Shown: piece by piece, positions 41,379 to 50,348 of the stretch
How the letters are laid out: every line of letters starts with the position of its first letter
How positions within the stretch are numbered: the stretch's first letter is position 1
NCBI RefSeq assembly: GCF_007828865.1
Contig: NZ_VIVK01000001.1
Coordinates: 5,766,001-5,830,000 of the forward strand
Direction of reading: 5' to 3'
Source: Kribbella amoyensis
GTDB taxonomy: Bacteria; Actinomycetota; Actinomycetes; Propionibacteriales; Kribbellaceae
DNA length: 64,000 bases
The notes under the pieces: generated by a model
Seen by the model: only the letters and a program-made list of their open reading frames with translations
What the model was told of the DNA's origin: nothing
Databases searched by the model: none
Made by a program: the position numbers and the translations under genes

Positions 41379-42473
41379 TCAGCGCGCGACCAGTTCGTAC
41401 ACGGCGAGGATCTCGTCGATCAACGCTGACCAGTCGTACCGGCGGACGGCGTGCAGGCCCGCCTCGCGGAGTTTGTCGCGCTCGTCGACGGACCCGAGGA
41501 GCCGCGAACACGCCCTCGCCAACGCGGCCGAGTCCCCTGGTTCGACCAACTCCCCCAGCCGCCCGCCGTCGAGGACCTGCCGGAACGCGGCAAGGTCGCT
41601 CGCCAGGACGGGTGCCCCGGCCGCCATCGCCTCCAGCAGCACGATGCCGAAGCTCTCGCCGCCGAGATGCGGTGCCACGAACACGTCGGACCCGGCGAGC
41701 ATGTCGGCCCTCGCCGCGTCGTCCACGGCCCCGAGGAACATCACGTTGTCCCGGCAGTACTCCGGGAGCGACCGGCGCGCCTCGTCCGCCTGACCCGTGC
41801 CCGCGACCAGGACACGGAGGTCGCGGCGTTGGGTGACGAGAGCCGGGACCGCAGCGAGCAGGACGGCCAGGCCCTTGCGCGGTTCGTCCATCCGGCCGAG
41901 GAAGCTGATCGTGCCGTCGGCACCCTGCCACTCCGGTCGCGGCCGCCCGGCCAGGCGATCGACATACAGGCCGTTCGGGATCACCACCGCCTCGCCACCG
42001 ATGTGCTGGACCATCATCGAGCGGGCGTTCTCCGACACCGCGATCCGGGCGTCGATCTTCTCCAGCCACGGACGCAGCAATCCGGCGGCCGCGCTCATCG
42101 CCCGCGAGCGCACCTGCCAGGTGTGGAAGGTCGCGACGAACGGCCCGTCCCCGGCCCACAACGCGAGCAGCGCCGCACTCGGCGTGGTCGGCTCGTGCAC
42201 GTGGACCACGTCGAAGTCGCCGTCAGCAAGCCATGCGCGTACTCGCGACGCCGTCCGCGGGCCGAACGTCACCCGGGCCACCGAGCCGTTGTACGGGACG
42301 CCGACAGCATGGCCCGCCGACACCACGTACTGGGGGACGTCGTGGTCGTCGCTCGGCGCGAGCACGGACACCTCGTGGCCACGGGCGAGTAACGCTTCGG
42401 CGAGATCGCGGACGTGGTTCTGGACCCCGCCCGGGGTGCCGAGCGAGTACGGGCAGACGACCCCGATCCTCAT
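41379..42473 (-). CDS. pimA: Phosphatidylinositol mannosyltransferase PimA
   Basis: The 364-residue GT4 enzyme starts MRIGVVCPYSLGTPGGVQNHVRDL, the PimA N-terminus, and has VHVHEPTTPSAALLAL and the EX7E-type block GGESFGIVLLEAMAAGAPVLASDLAAFRQV. It transfers mannose from GDP-mannose to phosphatidylinositol, the first step of phosphatidylinositol-mannoside synthesis on the cytoplasmic face. It follows patA by 1 bp. Confidence 0.93.
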   Translation of the reverse strand: MRIGVVCPYSLGTPGGVQNHVRDLAEALLARGHEVSVLAPSDDHDVPQYVVSAGHAVGVPYNGSVARVTFGPRTASRVRAWLADGDFDVVHVHEPTTPSAALLALWAGDGPFVATFHTWQVRSRAMSAAAGLLRPWLEKIDARIAVSENARSMMVQHIGGEAVVIPNGLYVDRLAGRPRPEWQGADGTISFLGRMDEPRKGLAVLLAAVPALVTQRRDLRVLVAGTGQADEARRSLPEYCRDNVMFLGAVDDAARADMLAGSDVFVAPHLGGESFGIVLLEAMAAGAPVLASDLAAFRQVLDGGRLGELVEPGDSAALARACSRLLGSVDERDKLREAGLHAVRRYDWSALIDEILAVYELVAR

Positions 42474-42474
42474 C

Positions 42475-43341
42475 TCAGTCCAGGAAGATCCGTTGCAGCA
42501 TGTGCCAGTCCTCCGGGTGCGCGGCGATCCCGGCGGCGAACGCGTCCGCGCAGCGCTGCGTCATCGCGGCCGCACCGCCGGTGGGCTCGATCAGCTCGTG
42601 GAACGTGATGACCAGATCGGGCCCGTCGTAATGCAGTGTCGCAGGTACCAGCGGCGCCCCGGTACGGACGCTGAGCGCGGACGGTCCGGCCGGCATCCGC
42701 GACTTCCGGCCGAACAACGTCACCGGGACCCCGCGCTCGGACAGGTCCCGGTCCGCGACCAGGCAGACGAACCCGCCGGCCCGTAGCCGGTCGGCGAGGA
42801 TCGCGAACACGTCGTCGGTACCCCCGGTGAGCGGGAGAACCTCCATCCCCAACTGCTTGCGGTACGCGACGAACCGGTCGAACAGCGACTCCGGGCGCAA
42901 CCGCTCCGCCACGGTCGACACCGGCATCCCTGTGAGTCCGGCCCAGGCGCCCGCGTGGTCGTAGTTCGCGAGGTGTGGCAGCGCGCAGATCACGCCGCGG
43001 CCGGCCGCGTGGGCATCGCGGAGCAGGTGCTCGTTCACCGTACGAACGCGGCCGACGATGCGCTCCGGGGACCACTCGGGCAGCCGGAACGCCTCCTGCC
43101 AGTACCGCAGGTACGAGCGCATCCCCGCCCGGGTGAGCGCGTCGAGCTCAGCGGGACCCGCGTCCGGGCGTACCACGGCCAGATTGCTCCGCAGTCGTTG
43201 CACACCGCGCCCGTCCCGGCGGAAGACGACGTCGGCGGCCCGGGTGAACAGCCAGGTGACCACCGCTTCCGGCAGCCGGCGCAGCAGCCCCCAGGCCAGC
43301 GCGAACCCGAGATCGACCGCCCGGTGCCGCAGCCCGTCCAC
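42475..43341 (-). CDS. patA: Phosphatidylinositol mannoside acyltransferase
   Basis: The 288-residue protein is a LpxL/HtrB-like acyltransferase with HxxxxE/D-type ALPHLANYDHAGAWAGL (catalytic His and Asp), VPLTLFGRKSRMPAGPSAL-like substrate block and TFHELIEPTGG. In mycobacteria PatA adds a fatty acid to the mannose of PIM1 or PIM2. GTG start at 43341, 3 bp after the pgsA stop, tight operon with pimA. Confidence 0.9.
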   Translation of the reverse strand: MDGLRHRAVDLGFALAWGLLRRLPEAVVTWLFTRAADVVFRRDGRGVQRLRSNLAVVRPDAGPAELDALTRAGMRSYLRYWQEAFRLPEWSPERIVGRVRTVNEHLLRDAHAAGRGVICALPHLANYDHAGAWAGLTGMPVSTVAERLRPESLFDRFVAYRKQLGMEVLPLTGGTDDVFAILADRLRAGGFVCLVADRDLSERGVPVTLFGRKSRMPAGPSALSVRTGAPLVPATLHYDGPDLVITFHELIEPTGGAAAMTQRCADAFAAGIAAHPEDWHMLQRIFLD

Positions 43342-43344
43342 AGC

Positions 43345-44133
43345 TCAGGACGAAGCCGAGCCGTCAGGCCCGCCCTTGGAATCCGTCCCCGGCTGCTCCG
43401 GCTTGGCGCTCGCCCCGTCCGCCCCCGCGGTCGACCCGTTGGTCGCCGCGCTCGACCCGCCGGTCCCCGGGCTCGACCCGTTGGTGCCCGTCGCCGGCGG
43501 CGTCCCGAGGCCGGCGTTGGCGGGATCGGCGAGGACCTGCTTGCGGACCGACAGGGTGCGCTGGACGACCGTGATCGTGCTGGCGATCGCGAGGTACCAG
43601 AGCACGATCTGCAGCAGGATCGGCACATCGAACAGGTCGGAGAAGAACCCGACCACGAGCACCAGGACGAGCCGGTCGGCGCGCTCGGCCAGACCCCCGC
43701 TCGCCTGCAACCCGAGGCTCTCCGCCTTGGCCCGGGCGTACGAGGTGGTCGCGCCCATCACCAGCGCCCACAACGTCACCGACGCCATCAGCGTGGAGTC
43801 GCCCTCGCGCGAGTTGGCGTAGTACAGCACCAACCCGCCGAAGATCGCGCCGTCGCCGAGCCGGTCGAGGGTGGAGTCCAGGTAGGACCCCCACTTCGAC
43901 GACGTGCCCGACGACCGGGCCATGAAGCCGTCGATCAGGTCGGAGAACACGAACAGCGTGATCACCAGCACGCCCAGCCACAGCTGGCCGCGTGGGAAGA
44001 AGATCAGCGCACCGGCGCACACGCCGATGGTGCCGACCAGGGTGACCGCGTCCGGGCTCACCCCGAGCCGGAGCAGGAGGTTGGCGATCGGCGTGATCAC
44101 CCTGGTCCAGAACTGCCGGAATCTGTTAAGCAT
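43345..44133 (-). CDS. pgsA: Phosphatidylinositol phosphate synthase
   Basis: The 262-residue membrane protein has the CDP-alcohol phosphatidyltransferase motif D-x2-DG-x2-AR-x8-G-x3-D-x3-D in DLIDGFMARSSGTSSKWGSYLDSTLDR, and begins MLNRFRQFWTRVITPIANLLLRLG as in mycobacterial PgsA1. It joins CDP-diacylglycerol and inositol phosphate. After about residue 205 a disordered Gly/Ser/Thr/Ala tail of roughly 55 residues follows, absent from short homologues. The divergent lipoprotein gene lies 129 bp upstream, so pgsA must have its own promoter. Confidence 0.9.
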   Translation of the reverse strand: MLNRFRQFWTRVITPIANLLLRLGVSPDAVTLVGTIGVCAGALIFFPRGQLWLGVLVITLFVFSDLIDGFMARSSGTSSKWGSYLDSTLDRLGDGAIFGGLVLYYANSREGDSTLMASVTLWALVMGATTSYARAKAESLGLQASGGLAERADRLVLVLVVGFFSDLFDVPILLQIVLWYLAIASTITVVQRTLSVRKQVLADPANAGLGTPPATGTNGSSPGTGGSSAATNGSTAGADGASAKPEQPGTDSKGGPDGSASS

Positions 44134-44262
44134 GGCGACGCGATCGTAGTCCAGCCGGGGCACCATCGGGTGACGGCGCCACCCGGAACCCCTTCCCCGG
44201 ACCGGATCGGGTGGCGGAGGATGGCATCAGCCGCACCTCCACCAGCCGGCTGCGGAGGACCG

Positions 44263-45201
44263 ATGACCGGACAGCGCACCGCCATCGCCCTGCTGGTCCT
44301 GGCTGTGTTCGCGGCCGGGTGTTCGGTGGCGCGACGGGCTGACCAGCTCCCGGTCACGCCGCGCAGCGTGCCTCTGCCGACGGCCGTCGCGCCTCCGCAG
44401 GCGGAAGGGCTGGACGGGTCCGCGGGCGAACCCGCCGCCCACGCGTGTGCGGCCGTGGCCAAGCGATCGACACCCGGCGCACGGTGGACGGCGAAGAAGT
44501 TCCCCTGGAACGACGGCGGACTGCCGGCCCTCGACCTCTGCACGCTGATGGTCGGCTCGTGGCCGGTCCAGATCGGCGTGAGCGCACTCCCCGCCCAACC
44601 CGACTCACTCGCCCGGCTCGCCGACGCCGCCGGCTTCGACGACCCGGCGGTCGACCTCGGCGCGACCGCGGACACCCTCGGCCCCGAAGCGCGTTCCGGC
44701 GACCACGGGGTCGTCTTCCGGGTGAACGAGCGGGTCGTCCGCATCACCACCCAGGGCGCGCTGGCCCCGGCCGACCTGCTCGCTCTCGCCGAAGCCGTCC
44801 GCGCCATCGTCCCCGAGGTCCTGCGCAACGCGAGGCGGTCCGACGCCGCATGCCAGGTGTCGAACTCGAAGGCCGAGCAGTTCATCGGCGCCCTGGTCCA
44901 GCTGCGCCGCGACTACCGGGTGAACGGCGCGCTCACCTGCATCTGGGGGACGTACGACGCGACCGTCTCGATCGTCGAGTCCTTCCACCCGGACTCGATC
45001 CCGGAGGCGCGCCAGACCCCGCCGCCGCGGTCGGCGCCGATCGGGCTGCCCGGGTACTACCTGCCCGAGCGGGGCGAGCTCGTGTTCCGGCAGGGACGCC
45101 GGGTGGTACGGGTCAGCGGGATCACCGATCCGGCCCGCGCGGTACCGATGGACACGCTGATCGACCTCGTCGAACCGCTGATGCCGTTGTTCATCCGCTG
45201 A
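44263..45201 (+). CDS. Putative lipoprotein
   Basis: The 312-residue protein starts MTGQRTAIALLVLAVFAAGCSVARR, a type II signal with lipobox FAAGC, so it would be lipidated at Cys20. The mature part has two related-looking halves, each with paired cysteines (ACAAV, LDLCTLMV; DAACQVS, ALTCIWGTYDATVSI), and may form an extracytoplasmic domain of the DUF3558-like type. No partner is evident. It interrupts the thrS-HIT-pgsA order on the opposite strand. Start is ATG at 44263 with GGAGG upstream. Confidence 0.75.
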   Translation: MTGQRTAIALLVLAVFAAGCSVARRADQLPVTPRSVPLPTAVAPPQAEGLDGSAGEPAAHACAAVAKRSTPGARWTAKKFPWNDGGLPALDLCTLMVGSWPVQIGVSALPAQPDSLARLADAAGFDDPAVDLGATADTLGPEARSGDHGVVFRVNERVVRITTQGALAPADLLALAEAVRAIVPEVLRNARRSDAACQVSNSKAEQFIGALVQLRRDYRVNGALTCIWGTYDATVSIVESFHPDSIPEARQTPPPRSAPIGLPGYYLPERGELVFRQGRRVVRVSGITDPARAVPMDTLIDLVEPLMPLFIR

Positions 45202-45284
45202 CGTGGGCCACGGTGCCGGGCGGGCGAAAATAGTTGCGGCCGAGGGGAGGTGGAGGGCGGCTCCCCCGCGATACATTGCCGACT

Positions 45285-45884
45285 GTGAGCAGCTTCCCGG
45301 CCGCTGCGAGACGAGTGCGCGACAGCGCAGCGGATCCTGTCGCGCGCTTCTGGGCGCTGCGCGAGTGCTCGCTGCACTTCCCGCTCTACGGCTTCCGGGC
45401 GACCTGGCACCACGTCACCGAAGCGGCCGGTGTCCCGGGCCGGCTGGTGGACGACCCGGAGTCGCTCACCCGAGCGGTCGACGAGCTGGAGGAGGCCCGC
45501 CGGCACTGGTTGTTGCTCCGCACCACCTTCGCCGAGCGGCGCCGCCGGGAGAAGGCCGAGGGCCAACGGCAACCGACCCGCGGCGATCAGTGGCTCTCGG
45601 CAACAAGCCTGGCCTACTGCCCGGATCCGCGCCGGCATCCGGACGAACGCCTGATCACCGTGCTGCACCGGCTGGTCGACGCGAACCTTTCCGAGGTCCA
45701 GCCCCAACCCGCCTGCGCCGTCTGTGGGACGTCCCGGCCGGTCAGCCAGTACTGCACCACCTGCGGCGTCGATCCCCGAGGTCCCTCGGCCGCACTCCCC
45801 CGCGACCTGGCCCGTGAACTCGACAAGACCTGGCGCGAGATCTGGCGCCGGACGGCCCAAGCTCCTCGCCTGGCCACCCGCTGA
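45285..45884 (+). CDS. Hypothetical protein with C-terminal zinc ribbon
   Basis: The 199-residue protein is helical, with Trp- and Arg-rich segments (WHHVTEAAGVPGRLV, RRHWLLLRTTFAERRRREK) and a treble or ribbon motif CAVCGTSRPVSQYCTTC near residue 155. The rest is unrecognised. GTG at 45285 chosen from an in-frame extension that has no ribosome binding site. It is convergent with the HIT gene and lies behind the lipoprotein gene on the same strand. Confidence 0.6.
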   Translation: MSSFPAAARRVRDSAADPVARFWALRECSLHFPLYGFRATWHHVTEAAGVPGRLVDDPESLTRAVDELEEARRHWLLLRTTFAERRRREKAEGQRQPTRGDQWLSATSLAYCPDPRRHPDERLITVLHRLVDANLSEVQPQPACAVCGTSRPVSQYCTTCGVDPRGPSAALPRDLARELDKTWREIWRRTAQAPRLATR

Positions 45885-45911
45885 CCCCCGCACCAGGGGC
45901 CGTCGGCAAGG

Positions 45912-46535
45912 TCAGTCGGTCGGCCAGGACTTCGCCAGCAGCGCCCGGGTGTCGGACAGCAGCTGCGGGAGCACCTTCGTCTGGCCGATGACCGGCATGA
46001 AGTTCGTGTCGCCACCCCAGCGCGGGACCACGTGCTGGTGCAGGTGCGCCGCGATCCCGGCCCCCGCGATGACGCCCTGGTTCATCCCGATGTTGAACCC
46101 GTGCGCCGACGACACGATCCGGACCGCCTCCATCGCCTGCTGGGTCAGCCGCGCCACGTCGCCGACCTCCGCGGGCGTGAGCTCGGTGTAGTCGGCGACG
46201 TGCCGGTACGGGACCACCATCAGGTGCCCGGGGTTGTACGGGTACAGGTTCAGCACCGCGTACGCCGCGTCGGCGCGCGCCGTGATCAGCCCGTCGGCGT
46301 CCGACAGCGTCGGGATCCGGCAGAACGGGCACCCCGACCCCGCCTCGGTACTGGTCGGCTTGTTCTCACCGGCGATGTACGCCATCCGGTGCGGCGTCCA
46401 CAACCGCAGGAACGGGTCCGGCACCCCGACCCCGTCCTGCTCGGCCAGCTCGTCCGGCAGGTACGGCGATCCCGGCGACTCCGGGGAGGACGACTGCTCC
46501 GCGCCGGTCGGGTGGTCGCCGGGACGGTCCGTCAT
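45912..46535 (-). CDS. HIT domain-containing AP4A phosphorylase-like protein
   Basis: The 207-residue protein has CPFCRIPTLSDADGL, a HIT core HLHQHVVPRWGGDTNFMPV and the N-terminal acidic region. Position next to thrS and the length match mycobacterial Rv2613c, reported as a diadenosine tetraphosphate phosphorylase. Aminoacyl-tRNA synthetases make AP4A, so linkage with thrS is logical. ATG at 46535 overlaps the thrS stop by 4 nt. Confidence 0.9.
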   Translation of the reverse strand: MTDRPGDHPTGAEQSSSPESPGSPYLPDELAEQDGVGVPDPFLRLWTPHRMAYIAGENKPTSTEAGSGCPFCRIPTLSDADGLITARADAAYAVLNLYPYNPGHLMVVPYRHVADYTELTPAEVGDVARLTQQAMEAVRIVSSAHGFNIGMNQGVIAGAGIAAHLHQHVVPRWGGDTNFMPVIGQTKVLPQLLSDTRALLAKSWPTD

Positions 46536-48553
46536 ACCTGGGCGCGCTTCTCGACGGCCTCGACGATCTCGGCGACCGCGTCGTCGATCGGCACGCCGTT
46601 CTTCTGGGAGCCGTCGCGGTACCGGAACGAGACCGAGCCGGCCGCCATGTCGTCGTCACCGGCGATCAGCATGTACGGGACCTTGCTCTTCTGCGCGTTC
46701 CGGATCTTCTTCTGCATCCGGTCGTCGGAGGCGTCGACCTCGACCCGGATCCCCTGCGCCTTGAGCCGCGCGGCCACCTCGAACAGGTAGTCCACGTGCC
46801 CGTCGGTCACCGGGATCCCGACCACCTGGACCGGCGCGAGCCACGGCGGGAAGACCCCGGCGTAGTGCTCGGTCAGCACCGCGACGAACCGCTCGATCGA
46901 GCCGAACAGGGCCCGGTGGATCATCACCGGACGCTGCCGGGACCCGTCCGGCGCGGTGTACTCCAGCTCGAACCGCTCGGGCAGGTTGAAGTCCAGCTGG
47001 ATCGTCGACATCTGCCAGGTCCGGCCGATCGCGTCCCGGGCCTGGACGGAGATCTTCGGGCCGTAGAACGCGGCGCCGCCCGGGTCCGGGACCAGCTCCA
47101 GGCCGGAGCCCTCGGCGACCTCGCGGAGCGTCTGCGTCGCCTCCTCCCAGACCTCGTCGGAGCCCACGAACTTGTCCGGGTTCTTCGTCGAGAGCTCGAG
47201 GTAGAAGTCGTCCAGGCCGTAGTCGGCGAGCAGGCCGAGCACGAACGTGAGCAGGTTGCGCAGCTCGTCGCGCATCTGCTCGCGGGTGCAGTAGATGTGC
47301 GCGTCGTCCTGGGTGAACCCACGGGCCCGGGTCATCCCGTGGATGACACCGGACTTCTCCAGCCGGTACACGGTGCCGAACTCGAACAACCGCAGCGGCA
47401 GCTCCCGGTACGACCGGCCGCGGGCGTCGAAGATCAGGTTGTGCATCGGGCAGTTCATCGGCTTGAGGTAGTAGTCCTGGCCCTGCTTGCGGAGCTGCCC
47501 GTCCGCGTCCCGCTCCTCGTCCAGGTGCATGGGCGGGTACATGCCGTCGGCGTACCAGTCCAGGTGCCCGGAGGTCTCGAACAGGTGAGCCTTGGTGATG
47601 TGCGGGGTGTAGACGAACTCGTACCCGTCCTCGACGTGCCGCTGCCGGGAGTAGTCCTCCATCACCTTGCGCAGCACGCCGCCCTTGGGGTGGAAGACGG
47701 CGAGCCCGGACCCGATCTCGTCCGGGAAGCTGAACAGGTCCAGCTCGGTCCCGAGCTTGCGGTGGTCGCGCTTGGCGGCCTCCTCCAGCCGGGTCAGGTA
47801 CGCCTTCAGCTCGTCGCGGGACTCCCAGGCGGTGCCGTAGATCCGCTGCAGCTGCGGGTTCTTCTCGCTGCCGCGCCAGTACGCGGCCGCGGTCCGCATC
47901 AGCTTGAAGTTGCCCAGGTACCCGGTGGCGGGGACGTGCGGGCCGCGGCACAGGTCCTTCCAGGCGACCGAGTCGTCGCGCCGGACGTTGTCGTAGATGG
48001 TCAGCTCGCCGCCGCCGACCTCGACCGAGGCGCCCTCGGCGGCGTCCGCCGCGGAGCCCTTGATCCCGATCAGCTCGAGCTTGTACGGCTCGGCGGCGAG
48101 CTCGTCGCGGGCGTCGTCGTCGGAGACCACCCGGCGGCTGAACCGCTGCCGCTCCTTGATGATCTGCTGCATCTTCTTCTCGAGCTTGCCCAGGTCCTCC
48201 GGGGTGAACGGGGTGGGCACGTCGAAGTCGTAGTAGAAGCCGTTCTCGACCGGCGGGCCGATGCCCAGCTTGGCCGCCGGAAACAGCTCCTGGACCGCCT
48301 GCGCGAGCACGTGCGCGGTGGAATGCCGGATGATGGCGCGGCCGTCGTCGGAGCCCGCCTTGACCGGCTCGATCTCGTCGCCGTCGGCCACCACCCTGGA
48401 CAGGTCGCGCAGCTCGCCGTTGACCCGGGCGGCGATGGCGGAGCGGTCCTGGCCGAAGATCCCGGCGAACAACTCCCCGATCGTCGTCGTCTCGGTCACG
48501 CTCCGCTCAGCCTCGCCCTCGACGCCGATCAGATGGACCTTGACTTCCGACAC
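46532..48553 (-). CDS. thrS: Threonyl-tRNA synthetase (full length)
   Basis: The 673-residue enzyme has an N-terminal TGS domain, the HxxxH editing domain (HSTAHVLAQAVQELFP near residue 80 and YKLELIG), the class II core with zinc ligands in MNCPMHN, DDAHIYCT and MIHRALFGSIERF, and the C-terminal anticodon domain. It is the housekeeping enzyme. The short paralogue at 18925 shares only the core and anticodon domains. It begins the thrS-HIT operon; no T-box or leader peptide was seen upstream, unlike the short copy. Confidence 0.95.
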   Translation of the reverse strand: MSEVKVHLIGVEGEAERSVTETTTIGELFAGIFGQDRSAIAARVNGELRDLSRVVADGDEIEPVKAGSDDGRAIIRHSTAHVLAQAVQELFPAAKLGIGPPVENGFYYDFDVPTPFTPEDLGKLEKKMQQIIKERQRFSRRVVSDDDARDELAAEPYKLELIGIKGSAADAAEGASVEVGGGELTIYDNVRRDDSVAWKDLCRGPHVPATGYLGNFKLMRTAAAYWRGSEKNPQLQRIYGTAWESRDELKAYLTRLEEAAKRDHRKLGTELDLFSFPDEIGSGLAVFHPKGGVLRKVMEDYSRQRHVEDGYEFVYTPHITKAHLFETSGHLDWYADGMYPPMHLDEERDADGQLRKQGQDYYLKPMNCPMHNLIFDARGRSYRELPLRLFEFGTVYRLEKSGVIHGMTRARGFTQDDAHIYCTREQMRDELRNLLTFVLGLLADYGLDDFYLELSTKNPDKFVGSDEVWEEATQTLREVAEGSGLELVPDPGGAAFYGPKISVQARDAIGRTWQMSTIQLDFNLPERFELEYTAPDGSRQRPVMIHRALFGSIERFVAVLTEHYAGVFPPWLAPVQVVGIPVTDGHVDYLFEVAARLKAQGIRVEVDASDDRMQKKIRNAQKSKVPYMLIAGDDDMAAGSVSFRYRDGSQKNGVPIDDAVAEIVEAVEKRAQV

Positions 48554-48774
48554 GTTGCACTCCTCGGGTCGGCCGGTCCACCGCGGACCGGCATCTCACC
48601 GCAGATGGTATCGACTCCGCCGCCATCGGCCGCGTCCGCCATCCACAGGACTGACGACCCTTAGGTGAGACCTGACGAAAGTCGGGGGTCGAACGCGCCT
48701 GAAGTCCGATGTGCGGACCCGGTCCGGATTTCTAGGTTCGGTGGTGACACTCCAGAAACCGGAAGGGCCCTCGT

Positions 48775-49695
48775 GTGATCACCCTCGAAGGACTCAGCAA
48801 GCGGTACGGCGACACCCCCGCCGTGGACGCGCTCGATCTCACCGTCGCTCCGGGCCGGGTCACCGGTTTCCTCGGCCCGAACGGCGCCGGCAAGTCGACC
48901 ACGATGCGGATGATCCTCGGCCTCGACACCCCGTCCGCGGGCGCCGCCCTCGTCGACGGCCGCCCGTACGCCGAGTGGCCGGTGCCGTTGGCCAAGGCCG
49001 GCGCCCTGCTCGACGCGAAGGCGCTGCATCCCCGGCGCAGCGCGCGGAACCACCTGGTCGCGATGGCCCGCAGCAACGGGATCGGAGTCAGCCGGGTCGA
49101 CGAGGTGCTCGCGATCGTCGGGATCGACAGTGTCGGCCGCCGCCGGGCCGGCGGGTTCTCGCTCGGGATGGGCCAGCGGCTCGGCATCGCCGGTGCCCTG
49201 CTCGGCGATCCCGAGGTGCTGCTGTTCGACGAGCCGGTGAACGGGCTCGACCCGGACGGGGTCCGCTGGGTCCGGCGGCTGATGCGCTCGCTCGCCGCCG
49301 AGGGCCGGACCGTGTTCGTCTCCAGCCACCTGATGAGCGAGATGCAGCTGACCGCGGACCAGCTGGTCGTGATCGGCCGCGGCCGGCTGATTGCGGACGC
49401 GCCCATCGCCGACGTGATCGCCATGTCGTCGCGCAGCACGGTGCACGTCCGGGTGCCCGAGACCGCCGGCTTGACCGCGCTCAAGGACCGGCTCGCCACC
49501 GAGGCGGACCGCGTCGACACCCAGTTGGACCGACTGATCGTGACCGGGGTCCCAGTCGAGCGGATCGGCGACCTCGCGCACGAGCTCGGCGTCCGGCTGC
49601 ACGAGCTCCGCACCAATCACGCGTCTCTGGAGGAGGCCTACATGGAACTCACCGCCGACAGCGTCCAGTACGGCGTGGCGGAGGCGGTGGCCTGA
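48775..49695 (+). CDS. ABC transporter ATP-binding protein (ABC-2 type)
   Basis: The 306-residue ATPase has Walker A GPNGAGKSTT near residue 40, signature SLGMGQRLGIAGAL (a variant of LSGGQ), Walker B VLLFDEPVNGLDPDG and switch HLMSEM. The C-terminal extension HELRTNHASLEEAYMELT is common in ABC-2 drug or polyketide exporters. It begins with GTG at 48775 and is followed by dedA and the permease. Confidence 0.92.
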   Translation: MITLEGLSKRYGDTPAVDALDLTVAPGRVTGFLGPNGAGKSTTMRMILGLDTPSAGAALVDGRPYAEWPVPLAKAGALLDAKALHPRRSARNHLVAMARSNGIGVSRVDEVLAIVGIDSVGRRRAGGFSLGMGQRLGIAGALLGDPEVLLFDEPVNGLDPDGVRWVRRLMRSLAAEGRTVFVSSHLMSEMQLTADQLVVIGRGRLIADAPIADVIAMSSRSTVHVRVPETAGLTALKDRLATEADRVDTQLDRLIVTGVPVERIGDLAHELGVRLHELRTNHASLEEAYMELTADSVQYGVAEAVA

Positions 49696-50348
49696 TGGGC
49701 GACGCGATCCTTCACTTCGCCGAGGAGCTGATGGCGTCTCCTTGGATCTACGTGACCCTGCTCGGTTTCGCCGCGCTGGACGGGTTCTTCCCGGCCGTCC
49801 CGAGCGAGACCCTCGTCGTCACAGCCGGGGTCTTCGCCGCGACCGGCGAGCCCAACCTGTACGGCGTGATCGCGATGGCCGCCGTCGGCGCGTTCATCGG
49901 TGACCACGTCTCGTACCTGCTCGGCCGCGGCGCCGGTGGCCGGATGATCGACCGGACCAAGCCGGGGACCAAACGGCACGCGATGACGAGCTGGGCCCAC
50001 AACGCTCTGGCCGAGCGCGGCGGCCTCGTCCTCGTCGTCGCCCGGTACGTCCCTGGCGGCCGGACCGCGGTGACGCTGACGATGGGCGCGGTGCGGTACC
50101 CGGTCCGCAAGTTCTCCTTCTTCGCCGCGCTGGCCGCGATCAGCTGGGGGCTGTACTGCTCACTGGTCGGGTTCATCGGTGGCAAGGCGTTCGAGGACAA
50201 CCCGTTGAAGGGCGTGATCCTCGGCATCGGCCTGGCCCTCGCGGTGACGCTGATCGTCGAGGTCGTCCGGCACCAGCTGCGCAAGCGGCGGACCGCTCAA
50301 CCTGAGGTCGAGGTCGAGGCCGACCTCGTGGAGGCGGGCGAGCGATGA
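49695..50348 (+). CDS. DedA family membrane protein
   Basis: The 217-residue protein has the DedA core: ALDGFFPAVPSETLVVTAGVFAATG, FIGDHVSYLLGRGAGG and FVARYVPGGRT-type VVARYVPGGRTAVTLTMG. DedA/SNARE-associated proteins scramble or flip lipid carriers including undecaprenyl phosphate. It lies between the ATPase and permease genes of an ABC transporter with 1-nt and 4-nt overlaps, an uncommon location for this family. Confidence 0.9.
   Translation: MGDAILHFAEELMASPWIYVTLLGFAALDGFFPAVPSETLVVTAGVFAATGEPNLYGVIAMAAVGAFIGDHVSYLLGRGAGGRMIDRTKPGTKRHAMTSWAHNALAERGGLVLVVARYVPGGRTAVTLTMGAVRYPVRKFSFFAALAAISWGLYCSLVGFIGGKAFEDNPLKGVILGIGLALAVTLIVEVVRHQLRKRRTAQPEVEVEADLVEAGER

Noticed and set aside
42955..44262. 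In-frame N-terminal extension of the putative lipoprotein
   Set aside because: The extension is antisense to patA and pgsA; the real start has a lipoprotein signal and ribosome binding site at 44263.
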